DNA of 64,000 nt from positions 13,946,501 through 14,010,500 of the forward strand of contig NC_092672.1 of NCBI RefSeq assembly GCF_964355755.1. Direction: 5' to 3'. Position numbers and translations under genes: made by a program. How positions within the stretch are numbered: position 1 is the first letter of the stretch; every line of letters begins with the position of its first letter. This DNA is from Antedon mediterranea. Taxonomy: Eukaryota; Echinodermata; Crinoidea; Comatulida; Antedonidae. This document shows positions 14,001 to 26,500 of this stretch, piece by piece. The notes under the pieces are model-generated. The model searched no databases and was not told the DNA's origin. It saw only the letters and a list, made by a program, of their open reading frames with translations.

Positions 14001-17000
14001 GGGTGATGGAACCATATTTTCCAGATGACACTAGAGCTAGACGATGGCTTACAGGTCTGGGGATTTTGTGTGGAATGGTATGCTATTCAGTTACACTATA
14101 TAGTTTTTTTCTCACTTCTATATAATTTTAAAAACTATAGGATTTAAACAACCAAATAATAGTAATTATATACTGGATTTATAAAGCAAATGATGAAACT
14201 GTACATATTACCCCGGTCATTTTTGGATCAAACATGTATGGAAACATTCTGTACTCCCATAATGCAGCTATCAGCGCAACTTGTGTTTTGACCATACCAA
14301 GCTACTGTAGCCATGGATGAGAGGCAAACATAAGTAAAGTCTCTTGTAAAGGATACAAGCAATTAAAAAAGCGCTGGAAATGAACTCATGATCAGTAGTC
14401 CATTGTCACATTTTATCATATACTGTACATCAACAGGTATTTCCATTTCTGCGATGCATTTTCATGTTTTACAAATTTAGGAATATAAATAAAAGTTTAA
14501 GTTGATCATTGTGTAGGTCACAATTCGAATAAAAAACAATTATTGTCTTTGCTTATTGATAGTTTATCTTTATAAATTCTATTTAATTTACTTTTAATTG
14601 TGCATGTTTATATCTTGTCATATTGAATTTTTGAAGGGTCCCTAATAATGAGCTTCGGCTGGATGGACCATCCTCATAAAATATTGTTGAAATAAGTAAA
14701 TTATTGTCCATTGAATTTTTAAGTGTTCCTGGAAGTCAGTGTTATGTTCATTTACTCTCTAGAGATTTGTTTCTGCACACACTCTATACCTTATTGGTTG
14801 ATAGAGTTGCACCTCGATGTGGGCTTTGTTTTTCTGTAAAATAAAGATTCTTTAAAATGATCAACAGTCATTATCATTTTGTATAAATAATATAATATTT
14901 TTTTCAAATTTAGGTTGTAATTGTGATCATATTTATGCTTGGTGTGATCATGTATCGTGTGCTCATCAGTATTCCGCTCTTTCAAAACAAGGCTCTGCGA
15001 TCACAAGCTCAATCTATTGCTAGCATGTCTAGTGCTGTTGTTAACCTGATACTGATCATGTCATTGGGTCAAGTGTATCAGCTTCTGGCACAGATTCTAA
15101 ATGATTGGGGTAGGTTTAATTACAATAGAGAAATGCACTATACCATTATTCAATTCAATTCAATTTCTTTATTGCTGCAAATGCCATCAAGGGCTAATAT
15201 CCGCTTAAACATGCTACATCATACAAACATATACATTACATTATACAGGCATATATTCGTTAAAATTAGTTGACAACTCCATATTTGTGTTATAATTGAA
15301 CCACATTGCATTAAGGCGTATTATAACACACCTACTTGTTTTTTTTGCAATATGATTGGTTAATTTTTATTTCTATCCTGATATATCTATCATAGTCGCA
15401 AATAGATTTTTCTGATCAGTAAATTTCTATTTTTAGAAATGCATCGAACCCAGACAGAATATGAAGATAATCTTACTTTCAAAGTCTTCATTTTCCAATT
15501 TTGTAACTTCTACTCATCTATATTTTACATCGCCTTCTTTAAGGGCAAGTAAGTACAGCATATGATCGGAAAAATCTATATTATTTAATGAGGAAAGACG
15601 ATGTATTGATTATATCAGATCATCATAAGTTCTATCCTGTGTTATGTAATCATAATCAGTGCCATTGGTAATATATGATTGGTCATATTATACAATAACT
15701 TGAATGTTAAAATAGTGAAAGTTAATAGTGTAGCTTACTCCTTTATCCATTTTTTTAAGCTGCTTTCACATATTTTGGTGTAACGTTCCTGTGCTTTACC
15801 ATTGAACACATTGTGCACGATATTTTTATCAGATTGCACCGTCCGAGAAGTGAAAGTAGCTTTACATAAATATATTATCTTTTTTTTTTAAACTAGAAAT
15901 GGTTTGAATTCCCAAAGCAAAGTCATTTTTTTTTTTCAAAATGTAATATGTTTCACTATACTAATATGTAATTAATATTGTAATCTTTTATTTAATTTTT
16001 TAAAATTTATATCTTAATGCTGAAGCAACTATTACTAAGTTTATAATTATTTCCAGATTTGTTGGTTACCCTGGTAACTATACCCGTGTTTTTGGCTTGA
16101 GAACTGAAGAGTGTGCGAATGGTGGTTGTCTGGTAGAGCTTGCCCAGCAGCTACTTGTTATTATGGTCGGCAAACAGATGATTAATAACTGTCAAGAGGT
16201 TGCTGTCCCGTAAGTACAAACATCATTTGTTTTAATAAAATACTGTTAACTCCATCAAAACCACACTCTCTTGAAACTCATCCCAAAGCCAAGCTTCTTG
16301 TAAACTAGATACAAAACTTGACATTTTGAATGGAAAACCAACAATTAGGGTGTAGGTATTGTGAAAGTTGACTGTATAGGTTATATTGTATTTATATCAA
16401 TGTTGTTTAGTGACTTACATAGTCACTTTATGTTTTCAAATTGACACATTTATGTATCTAATTCTATAATATGTAACACTAACAGTATTTAATTAACAGT
16501 AGTTTAATGCAACATTTCTCAAACTTTATTGAACTTTTTTAGAAAGTGAATAAATATTCTTTCAGGAAAATTAAACAGTTTATTCAGCGTTGGAAATTGA
16601 AAGGTTCATTGGGTGATCGTGAAAGTACTCGGTGGGAAGAAGATTACCAACTTGTAGAGAATGAAGGACTTTTTGAAGAGTATCTTGAAATGAGTAAGTA
16701 GGATATTAAGTAGGACTCTTTGAAGAGTTTTTAGAAATAAGTAAGTAGGATATTAAGTAGGACTCTTTGAAGAGTTTTTAGAAATGAGTAAGTAGGATAT
16801 TAAGTATGACTCTTTGAGAAGTTTTTAGAAATAAGTAAGTTGGATATTAAGTATGACTCTTTGAGAAGTTTTTAGAAATAAGTAAGTAGGATACTAAGTA
16901 GGACTCTTTGAGAAGTTTTTAGAAATAAGTAAGTAGGATACTAAGTAGGACTCTTTGAGAAGTTTTTAGAAATGAGTAAGTAGGATATTAAGTAGGACTC

Positions 17001-20000
17001 TTTGAGAAGTTTTTAGAAATAAGTAAGTAGGATATTAAGTAGGACTCTTTGAGAAGTTTTTAGAAATAAGTAAGTAGGATATTAAGTATGACTCTTTGAG
17101 AAGTTTTTAGAAATAAGTAAGTAGGATACTAAGTAGGACTCTTTGAGAAGTTTTTAGAAATGAGTAAGTAGGATATTAAGTATGACTCTTTGAGAAGTTT
17201 TTAGAAATAAGTAAGTAGGATATTAAGTAGGACTCTTTGAGAAGTTTTTAGAAATAAGTAAGTAGGATATTAAGTATGACTCTTTGAGAAGTTTTTAGAA
17301 ATAAGTAAGTAGGATACTAAGTAGGACTCTTTGAGAAGTTTTTAGAAATGAGTAAGTAGGATATTAAGTAGGACTCTTTGAGAAGTTTTTAGAAATATGT
17401 AAGTAGGATATTAAGTAGGACTCTTTGAGAAGTTTTTAGAAATAAGTAAGTAGGATACTAAGTATGACTCTTTGAGAAGTTTTTAGAAATGAGTAAGTAG
17501 GATATTAAGTAGGACTCTTTGAGAAGTTTTTAGAAATAAGTAAGTAGGATATTAAGTAGGACTCTTTGAGAAGTTTTTAGAAATAAGTAAGTAGGATATT
17601 AAGTAGGACTCTTTGAGAAGTTTTTAGAAATAAGTAAGTAGGATATTAAGTATGACTCTTTGAGAAGTTTTTAGAAATAAGTAAGTAGGATATTAAGTAT
17701 GACTCTTTGAGAAGTGATTTGAAATGAGTAGTTGATATTAAGTAGGACTCTTTGAGAAGTTTTTAGAAATAAGTAAGTAGGATATTAAGTAGGACTCTTT
17801 GAGAAGTTTTTAGAAATAAGTAAGTAGGATATTAAGTATGACTCTTTGAGAAGTTTTTAGAAATAAGTAAGTAGGATACTAAGTAGGACTCTTTGAGAAG
17901 TTTTTAGAAATAAGTAAGTAGGATACTAAGTAGGACTCTTTGAGAAGTTTTTAGAAATAAGTAAGTAGGATATTAAGTATGACTCTTTGAGAAGTTTTTA
18001 GAAATAAGTAAGTAGGATATTAAGTAGGACTCTTTGAGAAGTTTTTAGAAATGAGTAAGTAGGGTATTAAGTAGGACTCTTTGGAAAGCTTTTGGAAATG
18101 AGTAAGTAGGGTATTAAGTAGGACTCTTTGAAGAGTTTTTTTAAATGAGTAGTATGATATTAAGTAGTAATCTTTGAAAAGTTTTTAGAAATGAGTAAGT
18201 AGGGTATTAAGTAGGACTCTTTGAAGAGTTTTTTTAAATGAGTAGTATGATATTAAGTAGTACTCTTTGAAAAGTTTTTAGAAATGAGTAAGTAGGGTAT
18301 TAAGTAGGACTCTTTGAAAAGTGATTTGAAATGAGTAGTTGATATTAAGTAGGACTCTTTGAAAAGTTTTTAGAAATGAGTAAGTAGGGTATTAAGTATG
18401 ACTCTTTGAGAAGTGATTTGAAATGAGTAGTTGATATTAAGTAGGACTCTTTGAAAAGTTTTTAGAAATGAGTAAGTAGGGTATTAAGTAGTACTCTTTG
18501 AGAAGTGATTTGAAATGAGTAGTTGATATTAAGTAGGACTTTTTGAGAAGTTTTTAGAAATGAGTAAGTAGGGTATTAAGTATGACTCTTTGAAAAGTGA
18601 TTTGAAATGAGTAGTTGATATTAAGTAGGACTCTTTGAAAAGTTTTTAGAAATGAGTAAGTAGGGTATTAAGTAGTACTCTTTGAGAAGTGATTTGAAAT
18701 GAGTAGTTGATATTAAGTAGGACTTTTTGAGAAGTTTTTAGAAATGAGTAGTTGATATTAAGTAGGACTCTTTAAAACATTTTTGAAAATGAGTAGTATA
18801 TTATGTAGGACTCTTTGAGAAGTTATTTGAATAAATATGGATACTAAGTAGGACTCTTTGAGAAGTTATGGGAATTATGTAGGATAAAAAATTGTGTAAT
18901 AAGGGAAAATATATTGATGCCCGATTAATTTTCAAAAGAGAAAACATGATCTGAAAACGATGTACAGTGTAACACCCGACGAATGTGATGACAAGAGGCA
19001 GAATACTAATAAATATATTGCAAAGTTATTGAATCATAATATTATTTGTCATACTGTGGGACGAAAAGAAATGATATGGTATCAATGTGTATGCGCCTAT
19101 AGTATTTGTTGAATATCTACCTTTTCACTTTGTTAATATTTATACTTAAATTGTTTTTTAAAGTTCTACAATTTGGATTCATCACAATCTTTGTTGCATC
19201 ATTTCCATTGGCACCGTTGTTTGCTCTCCTCAATAACTGGATTGAAATCCGTCTGGATGGCGCCAAATACCTCTGCGAAGTTCGTCGACCAGTTGCAGAG
19301 CGAGCAGAAGATATTGGCATATGGTTTAGTATCTTGGATGCTATTGCACAGATCGCAGTTGTTAGTAATGTGAGTTGTTTTTAGAACATTGAGAATTCAA
19401 TATGCACTTTATTATTATTTCTATTAAAGAAAGGAAATCTTCAAAATGAATTAATTCGTATTGTACTAGGAGCCCATACTGTAATTATTTATATATATTT
19501 TTTGTTCAAGTTCCTTTATTCAAACAGTAAAGCAATATTCTCGTATGATAGCATTATGCACAAAATAGTTTGCCATGTCCGGATAGACCAAATAAGCTCA
19601 AAGAACTTTAACACAGGTTCCACCAGTGTGAAATATAAAATTAAAACCATAAATATTAAGATTTATTCTCTAATTAATTGTTTTCGTAAGTCTACATATT
19701 CATTGTACAGTAGAACAGCTAAGTTCGAAAGATATGAGAAAGCATTTCATCAAAAGTGTATTGCTTTGGCTTTCTTGTGTTTATTACAATAGTCGTTTTC
19801 TCCAACTTACAAGGAAACAGATTGACAATATACCACCTACATGAGAAAACTTCAGTGCAAAATGTAGATTAAAACAATAATGTTAAAATAGTTGCATGTT
19901 TTAGGTATTATCATTAATGTATCACAATAAATAATGTTATGCTGTATTTTTCTAGGCATTTTTGATTGCATTTACTTCTGATTTCCTGTCCAGAGCATTG

Positions 20001-23000
20001 TACAAGTATAAACATGATGGTGTTCTTGATGGCTATACTAACTACACCCTCTCTACATCACCAGAAGGCTCAATGTCACAAACTTGCAGGTTAGCATACA
20101 ATATTTTTAAATATTTGTTGCTAAAAGGAAAGGTTGTCAAAATTGCGTAAATGTGGGGAGAATAACCTGTGGCTTGCAGCCTAAACTGAGCTGAATTATA
20201 CACATACAAAAAGTTCTCCCCTAAGAGATCCATTTGTGTGGATTGCTTCCACCAAACTACGCTCATTTGTCTGCACACAGCGGCAGTGGCTGAATGGACC
20301 AGTACACCAGGGTTACCCTCTACTCTTCCGAAAGATGAGTAAGTTCTTTACACGATGCAGTTTTGTCTATCACCACCAAAACAATGGTTGAGGAGTGACT
20401 CGAACCTGTGCTGATTGTATAGCTATTGTATACTGTAGCTTTGCGCCGCCCTGCCTTAACCACTCGGCGACACTGGAAATTAGCTTAAGCCAGATCTTTA
20501 TGTACATAAACATTCACATACTGTAACTTTAGTTTATTTTTACATTTATACTACAAATTGATGTGTAGTACATAGAAAAGTGATTGATATAATTATAATG
20601 TTGCTGGTTATTTGAAGTTTTTCCTTTTCCTGCTGCCAAGAAAATACTGCAGTAGAAACAGGCCCAATGAACAACAACAAATGTTGATCCTGGAGGTGGA
20701 CTATATTGCAGTGTACTAATATTTATCATTTCAGGTACCTTGACTATAGAGATGAGAATGGTGCATACAAGGTCACATACTTCCAGCTGCTGGCACTCAA
20801 ACTCCTATTTGTCATTGTTTTTGAAGTAAGAATTGGTTGAACATTATTAAAAGTGTTTAAAACATAGTGTGAAGAAGAAATAATAAGCAAGCTCTAGCAT
20901 AAATTTATACATTACTCTTGACCAGTGCTATTAGAGTGCAATTACATTCAGATTTGAAGTACCTTTACAGTTATTTTACATTGCATTACCAACCTAATCT
21001 GTTTATTCATATAATCCTTTGATTTATGTACATTTTTTAAGTCCAATTTGAGCCTGGCAAATTTATAACATTCACAATTGCATATGCAAAAGAGTGAATA
21101 TACAATTTGGACAGATTTATCATTCATAAAAATGGGGAAAATAAATGTTTCTATCTTAAAGACTTTCTCATTCATACACATTTATTCATATAATGATTAC
21201 AAACAACAGATTTTCAACTACCTTAAAGCAAAAGTTTCTTTTTTTACTTATATTTATAATACATTTGAATTTCCTATTATGATTTGCTTAGCACTTTGTT
21301 TTTGGTGTTGGCAAGTTGATAGACATGGCCGTGCCTGATGTCCCAGAAAGCCTTGAAATCAAGATAAAACGGGAGGCATACATGGCAAAACAAGCCCTTA
21401 GTGAATTACAGGTAATAATAGATAATAGACTTATTTATTATGCGCTTATAACATTGTCTCAAATCACAGTGGACTAAATGTAACATACAACATCTTTCAT
21501 CACACCAAAGGGTTCCTTAGCTTCTAGCTGCCACCACAGTACTTTATTTGTCAGTCCACAAAAGGGGAGTTTCGATTTGCAATTTGCAATGACCAAACTT
21601 TGTCATGTTAGTTCATTGTGTGCTTGCGAAAATATTGGGATGTGTTGCCTCACTTCTCACCTGTCAACACAGGTTTAATGGTTTTCTACAGGTCCAAGTG
21701 ATGACCAATAACACAACGATTGACCTGACCTAGGTTGGTTGTCCGTCATTGGTCATGGCAAATAAAAAGTTCATGGCATGACATGGCTGGAATGGATACA
21801 AAGGGTACCTCCCTTCTGAAAGATGCACAAAAGCCATGTGTGTACACTGGACCTCCAGAAGAGAACAGATTATTATATTGTGTTGTCTTGTGATTTTCAC
21901 ACATAAACCACAGTATACACAACACATATTACAGTCTAGAATATAAAACATCTATTAATGCTTTTTACAGTTACTTTATACTTATAAAAGTAAACCAGAT
22001 ATTGTGATTTTCGCTGAAATCCTACTGTTAAGCTTGTTTTAAAATTCAGAAAATGCTGTTTGTATTTTATAACAGGTAGAAAGCAGAGTTTTGTGAAAGG
22101 TAACATCTAGCATGTTAACCTAGTATTTCTTTAACTGCACTTTATAGTTTTATGTACAATACATAATAATAATATACTGTACTATACTATGCTTTTTTAT
22201 AACACAGCATCTTCAGTACTACAACTGCATGCTGCACCCAAAAGTCATATACTAATTTGGCTTTGTAAAAAGCTCCTACTATTAGTATTCATTTATTCAT
22301 GAACAAATATTTACAAAAAACGTTTACATTTGTTGCAGTAATCCAATAAAAATGTTTAGGCAAGCAAATAATTAAATTTCTATGATACCAATTGAATCAT
22401 CTAATTGCAGTAGAGAGAAAATAGTTCAATGGTTCTAAATGCTCTTTCTTGTTGACTGTAAACAACTTAGATGGTGCTGGTTATCTAATAATTACATTAA
22501 GGTTTAATACTTCATTCTTATCTAATAATTCTTTGTAATAGAACTGTTTATTATCATTAGTCTGTCTCTAGTCAGTAACTTCAGAATAACCTCGTTTTTT
22601 TAAAACCCCTATTAAGGGATCACTTTCTCATGAAATGAATAAGGGGAAAATATATTTATTTAATAGTTTTAACACTGTTGCCAATCCTATTAAAGGGACA
22701 CTTTGGTGTGTCCCATTAATATGGCCTCTGCTGTAAGTCTAAACCCAATTAAATGAAATCAACAATTATTTCATCTATTCAAATACTATAATTACAAAAA
22801 AAAATATTCTAAATAGAATAACAAATTATTTAAATAACATTAACCTATTTATTGATTATATAATATTGATGGATTATGTATTTTATTTCATTTTTTGTGT
22901 AACAATAATGATCCCAAATTACTTGCAATTACATAATTAACGGAGCTTGTTAATATGACATCATTCTTAAGCTCCATCTATACTACTGTATCAAACTTCA

Positions 23001-23553
23001 TGCGAGAATGTGCTGTGACCATATGATATGGACACGATGATGTCATATCACTACCATATTTGGGCACATCACACTTTTTTGTCAAACTAGTTTGATAGTG
23101 TAGATGGAGCTTTGAATGAAATTACATACTTTCCATTCTCTTTCTAATTAATTTATCATCAATACTAACAAATATTGTGTATCAGTATACATTTGAACCA
23201 TTTGAAAAATAATTTATATTTGAGTGTATCTTCATACTGTTATACAATTTAAGCTTTAAACATATTTTAATTTAATTTCTATCCACAAAACACTCCTGTT
23301 CTTTTAAACGAATAAAGGGAAATATATGTAATACCCAACCACTATTTAACGGGCACCCACATAAGTCCATCATCTGTATATAAGTTGACGATCCCAGAAT
23401 AATTTTGTTGTGTTTTTATTTACATTTAATAGGGATGCTATATGTATTTAAATTAGAAATTCTTCCTTGTACCTGAACTAAAACTAAGCATTTTTTATGT
23501 ATTATTGTTTTTCTTTTTTATTTATCTTTTCTTTTTTGTCTTTTCAGGCATAA
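2066..23553 (+). CDS. ANO7: Anoctamin (TMEM16 family), ANO7-like, 20 coding exons
   Basis: Membrane protein of the anoctamin family, whose members are Ca2+-activated chloride channels or lipid scramblases. Coding exons: 2066-2173, 3909-4002, 4452-4732, 5037-5173, 8195-8363, 8819-8984, 9809-9899, 10053-10158, 10725-10785, 11095-11177, 13940-14077, 14914-15109, 15437-15548, 16057-16209, 16566-16693, 19164-19369, 19956-20089, 20735-20825, 21292-21411, 23548-23553. All have AG/GT borders and matching phases and total 859 codons plus stop. The N-terminal dimerisation region begins near [14 protein letters not shown]. Ten membrane segments start with [16 protein letters not shown] (about residue 320), and the Cys-rich loop [13 protein letters not shown] follows. 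Expected Ca2+-site acids are present: E608 (GGCLVEL), E670 and E673 (EYLEM), E702 and D706 (EIRLD). [14 protein letters not shown] and the [18 protein letters not shown] stretch resemble human ANO7 most (from memory). The ATG at 2066 lies 21 bases after the acceptor. The last coding exon is only Ala plus stop. Channel versus scramblase activity cannot be read from the sequence. Confidence 0.93.
2390..2640 (+). repeat. Possible 3' remnant of a non-LTR retrotransposon in intron 1
   Basis: One plus-strand frame reads [17 protein letters not shown], which resembles the C-terminal tail of LINE reverse transcriptases (pattern LWNSLPxEIRNSxSxxxFK). It is followed by a T-rich stretch. The match is short and interrupted, so this is a weak call. 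Confidence 0.3.
4858..4990 (-). repeat. tRNA-derived SINE-like sequence
   Basis: On the minus strand an A-box-like element (TAGTTCAGTGG, about 4968-4980) is followed about 35 bases later by a B-box-like GGGTTCAAGCTC (4926-4937). This is the layout of a tRNA-derived SINE head inside an anoctamin intron. The repeat may extend down to about 4750. No cloverleaf can be drawn. Confidence 0.4.
6335..6910. repeat. Minisatellite, ~43-bp unit, about nine copies plus decayed ends
   Basis: Repeats of a unit containing ATTTGATTGGCTATCCTTG, TCCTGCGAGTATTTAAA and a GTGCACA variant run through an anoctamin intron. Copies become degenerate after about 6780. The antisense open frame of about 108 codons across it (Ser-Gln-Asp-Lys repeats) is a by-product of the tandem repeat. 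Confidence 0.8.
8470..8775 (+). repeat. Dispersed repeat, AAAGATGTATT family
   Basis: Begins AAAGATGTATT followed by a run of about 15 C. It shares segments (ACTTATAAAA, AAATAAATG, CAACCAAAAACCC) with copies near 29818-30250, 31850-32076 (opposite strand) and 58240-58410 (opposite strand). No coding capacity seen. Confidence 0.45.
11460..13775 (+). mobile_element. Internally deleted non-LTR retrotransposon (LINE) in anoctamin intron 10
   Basis: Sense-oriented relative to the host gene. The first open frame starts at ATG 11997 and encodes a coiled-coil nucleic-acid-binding ORF1-type protein ([33 protein letters not shown]). It shifts frame near 12462. About 150 bases later the sequence resumes in the thumb end of a reverse transcriptase ([32 protein letters not shown]). 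It ends in a zinc-type tail [17 protein letters not shown] (about 13390-13440) and a stop near 13649. The endonuclease and the catalytic reverse transcriptase core are missing. An A-rich tail (AATAAA-type repeats) lies at about 13752-13785. The 5' boundary is uncertain. The element cannot be autonomous. Confidence 0.8.
16666..18890 (+). repeat. 47-bp minisatellite derived from the exon-15 end and its splice donor
   Basis: The first unit is the 3' end of the anoctamin coding exon itself (16666-16693) plus its donor and 19 intron bases. The next unit starts at 16713, exactly 47 bases on, and about 47 units follow. Most units keep GAAATAAGTAAGT or GAAATGAGTAAGT, so they keep the GTAAGT donor hexamer. 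From about 18300 a second variant (with AGTGATTTGAAATGAGTAG) alternates with the normal unit, giving a dimeric pattern of about 92 bp. Copies decay at the 3' edge. Confidence 0.95.
20380..20480 (-). repeat. tRNA-derived SINE-like sequence
   Basis: Minus strand: TGTCGCCGAGTGGTTAAGGC (A box, about 20453-20472) and GGTTCGAGTC (B box, about 20397-20406). The A-box part resembles tRNA-Ser or tRNA-Leu. The middle part does not fold as an anticodon arm, so this is a SINE head or a pseudogene in an anoctamin intron. Flanking sequence from about 20160 may belong to it. Confidence 0.45.
22969..23112. mobile_element. MITE, copy 1 of a four-copy family
   Basis: Starts AAGCTCCATCTATACTA and ends TAGTGTAGATGGAGCTT, its near-perfect inverted complement. 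The core includes TGATGTCATATCACTACCAT and GGGCACATCACA, shared with the copies at 29004, 31618 and 35851. About 144 bp with no coding capacity. It lies in the last anoctamin intron. Confidence 0.75.
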
Positions 23554-26500
23554 TTCATGGCAACAGGCAGCTTAAATTACTGACTGCAACAAGCTAAACA
23601 AACACTCATTGCTCTATATTTACAGTATTCTCTATTGCTTTACTAATGCCTAATGGTTTGGGTTTAAAAAAAGAAATTCTTTACAAGCCCTGTGTCAAAA
23701 TCATGTGATGATCTAAACACGGCAATTTTAGATTGGCATTATTTAGGAATAAGTTAACTATAGTTAATAAGAATGACTAAATTTAATGATTGTATAAATA
23801 CAATACAAATACATTTATTCATCAAATCACAATAAAAATAATGATGTGTTCAATGTTTAAGAAAATGTATAGTAAATTCATTTAATTGAAACATCAGCTA
23901 GTTTTGAAGAAAAAAAAATTAGGCCTATGTTTAAAAAGACCAAGAAAAAAACCAGCAAATAACAAAAAAGACAATTATGTTTTGGATCATCACAGAATTG
24001 AAAATTTGTTAATGCCAAATAAGAAATGAAATTATTTCAACTCTTGATCCTAATAATGGTCTTGATAAATTTTGTTTTCTGTTTTTTATTGTTAACATAA
24101 ATTATTACTATTAGTGAATTTGTATTGAAGTTTAGCTCAGTGGATTAACTAATATTGGACCCTCTTTAATTTTAAATACATTCAAAATAATTATAACAAA
24201 CAATATAATATATTATAAATAAATAAATATCTAGTGCCTATATTAAGTACTGTAATCAAATTAGGCCATGTAATAATATACTACTAGCAAGTGACGGGGA
24301 ACAATTGATTTTTTAATATAATTATTTTTATTTTTACAGCAATTAATGCTTTTATTTCAGGCAAAAATGCTAATAATATAATAATATATGAAGAACATTT
24401 ATTTCCATTCAAATAATATTTCCCGTCTAGATGGGAAGAGGCTGTTCAAAAAGGTCATTTAAACAGTTTTAGTTAGCGCAAATACAGGTTGGTTTTTGTC
24501 TGGCAAAATATTTATAGTAAAAGCTGAACGTGCAATAGAACCATATAATGGAACCATTAAATCACCTTTACTGTAAGTCTAATACAATAATAACCAATCA
24601 AATGGCAATGATACATGGTTGTACACAAATGTCTACATCTATATGTATGAAAATTATAATATTATTATTAATAGCGTGGTGAATATGTATAGTAAACTCC
24701 TTATATGGTAATGCTAAAATCAAATGCATTAAATTATCTTGAATTTTAATACATTGATTACAGTGTTATAGGTTTATAATGAAATAGCTTCTTTTGGGAA
24801 TTATGTGTGCTATGCATTTTTATGACAGGATAATCATACTAAATCATATAAAATATGTACCTTGCAATATTCACTAATGGCATTGTATCATTTTGTTTGT
24901 TGAATATTTTACCATTTAATGGTAAACGATTTGGTTTTGTATCCTAACCAATTTATACCTAATTCTTTTATTATCAGTGTACAATTTTGCATTTAGATAC
25001 ACTTTTAAATCTTTATAATGTATGCATATATAGTCTTAGTACAAAATGAGAAAAGTAAACAAACATAATTACTGATTTAATTGTTTGCAATTTAACTATA
25101 ATTTGAAGCGAGCGTACTGTCTAGTTATTACAATTTATTATTATATTGTCTTCCACTTTATTATATTAATTATTATATTATAGATATTATTCTATTTATC
25201 TTTTATTTTTTATTATTACATTTTCAGAAATTGTTATTGTAGCATGTCTGCAAATAAAAATTATTTATCATATTTCAATATTCAGGTTTTAATTTTAATT
25301 ATTTTAAATACACATAAGCAAGACAGAAACAAATTCAGTAATGTTTAATTATATTAAAGTTATAAGATATCGTAAGAAATTCAACGTTTATAAATTTAGA
25401 TGCCTAGTTTGGGAATTCTTTCCTTGGAGATATATGCAAACCATATGGTCTATGTATTGGCAATGTGCAATTGTATTTATAGGATTTGGTTTTTCTTACC
25501 CATAGCTTCTTGAAATAAATTTTAAATTATTCAATATATATCAAAGTTGTATTTGTTGGAATTGACTTGATTATTATTGATTATTGCTACCAAGTCTCAC
25601 ACATTCAGCATTGCTGTTATGCTCGAAAATTCTTGAAAAAATGGATGTATAATATTTTCAGATATCGATGTATTTGCAAATTTGATAATATACTTGATCA
25701 AGCCGACACAACAACTCGTGATTTCAAACTTGTATACAGTATGCTGATGCGCTGCCTGTGTTGTCTTGGTTTCTGTGTTAAGCAGAACAGATTATAGCTG
25801 ACCCAAATCATATCAAAATTACAACTTAACAGTTAGTTTGATCAGTTAACTCTCTTCAATACCTCCATGCCGTTCAATTCGCTAGAATAGGTTCCGACAC
25901 ACATCCAATGTCTGATAGGTTTCACAATGTTATGTTAGACGATAAGAAATACCGCACCACCTGATTTAATACTAACATGGGTAATTTTAGTCTGACATAC
26001 AAAAATGGTTAAGATGAGAGGAAACCTCTACGGATTCATCTTGTGCAAGGAAGGGAGCAGTTTGATAATTTATCGCAGTAATAATAGTAATTTCAAACAT
26101 CTTTCAGCATTCCATAGTTTGCATTTATTATCAACTATCAATCGCTTTTAATAACCAATCTCCATGTATTACAGACATTCTTTTCTAGTGAACATTTTAT
26201 AAAGACAAGACAATCTTTTGTATGCTATATAATATTTATTACCGAATACTTCCATTGTATGATTTTTTTAACAATTGGAATTCTAAAAGATGAAAAAAAA
26301 CCATAGCAGACCACTGGCATGATTTAAAATCACTGAATGCAGTTTATATCGGTATTTATTTATTTATCCTTAAACTAAACAGAAAAAGAAACAGAATTTA
26401 GGAATGAGTTGGGGATATGTATCAATTACCAATTTTGTAAAAGAGTACATATCATAAGACTATCGGCATTATTTTAATACCACTCAAAAATTTGAAAGAA

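Noticed and set aside
16666-18890. CRISPR array
   Set aside because: The 47-bp units are contiguous with no unique spacers, the DNA is eukaryotic, and the unit is derived from the adjacent exon.
19502-19792. 96-codon open frame in an anoctamin intron
   Set aside because: Low-complexity Ile/Lys/Ser composition typical of AT-rich noise; the flanking exons splice correctly without it.
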